Shown here: positions 5,729 to 6,778 of the stretch, one piece after another
How the letters are laid out: each line of letters begins with the position of its first letter
Numbering within the stretch: the first letter of the stretch is position 1
NCBI GenBank assembly: GCA_016199375.1
Contig: JACQGV010000177.1
Span: forward strand, 1-6,778
DNA from: Chloroflexota bacterium
Lineage (GTDB): Bacteria; Chloroflexota; Dehalococcoidia; SHYM01
Direction of reading: 5' to 3'
Length of the DNA stretch: 6,778 nt
The notes under the pieces: model-generated
Told to the model about the DNA's origin: nothing
What the model saw: only the letters and a program-made list of their open reading frames with translations
Databases searched by the model: none
Position numbers and translations under genes: made by a program

Positions 5729-6130
5729 TCACGGTAATACCGCGTGCAGCACCGTGGGGAGCGCTGCCCAGAGGTCTGTCTTGTCCAGCACCGCCCTGAC
5801 TCCCACACCCAAGGCGTTCTCCTCCAGCTCCCGCTCAAAGGCCGCGGTCATGAGCACTACCGGAAGGCTGGGCTGCAACGCCTTCAGGCAGGCCGCCACC
5901 TTGAGGCCACTCATTCCCGGCATGTTGATGTCCATGACCACCACATCCGGCTTTAGGGCCCTCGCCGCGGCGAGGGCCGACGCGCCGTCAGGGGCCTCTA
6001 TCACAGCACGGATGTCCAGTTCCTGACTGCGCTCGAGCAGCATGTTGCACACACTGCTCCGGAGCCGTTCGTTGTCGTCAACCACGAGCACCCGATACCT
6101 AGTGCCCTTCGCTTGTTGTGCTTTGCTCAT
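5729..6130 (-). CDS. Stand-alone CheY-like response regulator receiver
   Basis: A 133-residue protein that is a single receiver domain with no output domain. Numbered from ATG 6130, the acidic pair is Asp18/Asp19 in LVVDDN, the phospho-acceptor is Asp67 in VVMDINMPGMSG, the switch Thr is Thr95 in VVLMTAA, and the conserved Lys117 is in VLDKTD; all key residues are intact, so it should be phosphorylated by a partner histidine kinase (none in view). ATG 6130 is preferred over the in-frame TTG at 6136. It overlaps the end of the upstream membrane gene by 32 nt and has only a weak ribosome site, so coupling is likely. A GTG at 6091, just after that gene's stop, is an alternative but would trim strand 1. 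With no DNA-binding domain it must act by protein contact, possibly on the USP protein 36 nt downstream. Confidence 0.95.
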   Translation of the reverse strand: MSKAQQAKGTRYRVLVVDDNERLRSSVCNMLLERSQELDIRAVIEAPDGASALAAARALKPDVVVMDINMPGMSGLKVAACLKALQPSLPVVLMTAAFERELEENALGVGVRAVLDKTDLWAALPTVLHAVLP

Positions 6131-6581
6131 GATCAAACTCTGACCTGTGCTTCGCCATGCGCCTGCTGGCTTGCTGGCCCCCTAACACACTCCCGGCCAC
6201 CGCGGCGACCAGCATGAGCAGTGGCCAGACAAAGAAGAAGGTCGAATCGCCGATAGCCAGGCCAGGCAGGGGGTCTGGCAGGGCCGCGGCCAGCTCACCG
6301 CCAAAGAGGATGGCAACCACCAGCCCGAAATAGAGGACGGCCAGCAGGACACCGTAAAGGGGCTCCGGCTCCCGGCTCCGCCAACCCAGGTAGGCCCCGG
6401 CGCCGAAGAGCGAAAGCAGGCCGCCCAGGGCAACCCACCAGACATTCTGCTGGACGAGGAACAGGGCTCCGCCCAGGGCGGCAGTGCCAGCCAGGCCCAG
6501 GCCCAAAGAGAGAGCAAGCGCCCGCAGGTGGAGGTGATTGCGCCTACCAGCTTCCCCGCTGCCGTGGCGATAAACGCCCAT
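6099..6581 (-). CDS. Four-helix integral membrane protein, unknown function
   Basis: A 160-residue hydrophobic protein that I cannot assign to a family. Likely membrane helices are at about 19-43, 47-67, 75-95 and 113-135. A basic, His-containing N-terminus (HGSGEAGRRNHLHLR) and a charged C-terminal tail (RRMAKHR, then HEQSTTSEGH) frame them; the positive-inside rule puts both ends in the cytoplasm. The loop between helices 3 and 4 is Pro/Asp-rich (DPLPG, about 103-107). ATG 6581 is chosen over GTG 6587 because AAGGAG stands five bases before it, while the GTG would lie inside that site. It begins two bases after the stop of the preceding gene, and its tail overlaps the receiver gene by 32 nt. 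An accessory subunit of a membrane complex encoded upstream is possible, but not shown. Confidence 0.85.
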   Translation of the reverse strand: MGVYRHGSGEAGRRNHLHLRALALSLGLGLAGTAALGGALFLVQQNVWWVALGGLLSLFGAGAYLGWRSREPEPLYGVLLAVLYFGLVVAILFGGELAAALPDPLPGLAIGDSTFFFVWPLLMLVAAVAGSVLGGQQASRRMAKHRSEFDHEQSTTSEGH

Positions 6582-6583
6582 TG

Positions 6584-6778
6584 TCACTCCTTATGCGGCG
6601 CCTCCGAGGGGGAACCCTCGGAGCCCGGCTTGGCGCCTTTGCTAGCGGGCCAGGCCACGGCCAGGGCTGCCAGCAGCAGGCCAGCAAAGAGGGCGCTGGC
6701 GCTGGCCGCCCGCAACGCCACGGCGAGCCCCCCGGCGTGATAGCCGCCCGTGGCGGCCAGCCAGACCCGTATCACCAC
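6584..6778 (-). CDS. C-terminal end of a membrane-anchored protein (partial)
   Basis: The minus-strand frame is open from the right edge to the TGA at 6586-6584, giving 64 visible residues. A GTG at the very edge could be a start, but no upstream sequence is available, so I treat it as partial. The visible part has one clear hydrophobic segment at about 23-43 (ASALFAGLLLAALAVAW), preceded by a Gly/Ala-rich stretch with TGGYHAGG. A hydrophilic charged tail follows (KGAKPGSEG, then HKE). This could be the last helix of a multi-helix protein or a small single-pass protein. The stop lies two bases before the next start, so it belongs to the same operon. Function cannot be read. Confidence 0.65.
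   Translation of the reverse strand: MVIRVWLAATGGYHAGGLAVALRAASASALFAGLLLAALAVAWPASKGAKPGSEGSPSEAPHKE
6587..6592 (-). promoter_or_regulatory. Strong ribosome binding site deciding the start at 6581
   Basis: AAGGAG on the minus strand, spacer TGACA, then ATG at 6581. It overlaps the last codon and stop region of the preceding gene, so the two are translationally linked. Confidence 0.8.

Overview
This is a GC-rich bacterial window with convergent gene order: a large plus-strand protease gene enters from the left, a tightly packed minus-strand operon enters from the right, and between them lie a broken integrase and a tRNA-Arg gene. The organism cannot be fixed from the sequence. The high GC, GTG starts and style of the proteins would suit an uncultured Chloroflexota-like lineage, but that is a low-confidence guess.

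Left part (1-1770, plus): the 3' portion of a gene for a subtilisin-like (S8) serine protease. Its visible N-terminal part is at least 19 perfectly phased octapeptide repeats (consensus xAAALDQF, 24 nt each) running in from outside the window. A helical Ala-rich linker follows, then a complete peptidase domain with Asp, His, Asn and Ser active-site residues.

Middle (1771-2412): about 110 bases without a gene, then the C-terminal catalytic part of a tyrosine recombinase (about 1885-2176). It has lost its N-terminus and carries a single-base frameshift at about 2056. A well-formed tRNA-Arg(CCT) with encoded CCA (2241-2317) follows, then about 95 bases of spacer.

Right part (2413-6778, minus): six genes in one probable operon, read right to left. 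They are the end of a small membrane-anchored protein, a four-helix membrane protein, a stand-alone CheY-like receiver, a 532-residue double universal stress protein (USP) with extra domains, a small four-helix membrane protein, and a radical SAM/SPASM enzyme. Junctions are a 2-nt gap, a 32-nt overlap, a 36-nt gap, a 4-nt GTGA overlap and an 8-nt gap, which argues for co-transcription and coupled translation.

The most interesting unit is this operon. A small domain resembling the C-terminal domain of light-independent protochlorophyllide reductase subunit B (PCP_red family) appears three times: twice in the USP protein, flanking a four-Cys zinc ribbon, and once at the end of the radical SAM enzyme. 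The SPASM part of that enzyme resembles the heme/heme d1 maturases (AhbD/NirJ type). The two USP repeats align at a constant offset of 169 residues and share a non-standard His/Met pattern (HxxxFHxM, then His 23 residues after the second His) besides intact nucleotide-binding loops. A testable inference is that the operon makes, carries or senses a tetrapyrrole or metal cofactor and couples this to nucleotide binding and a phosphorelay at the membrane. No substrate is shown by the sequence.
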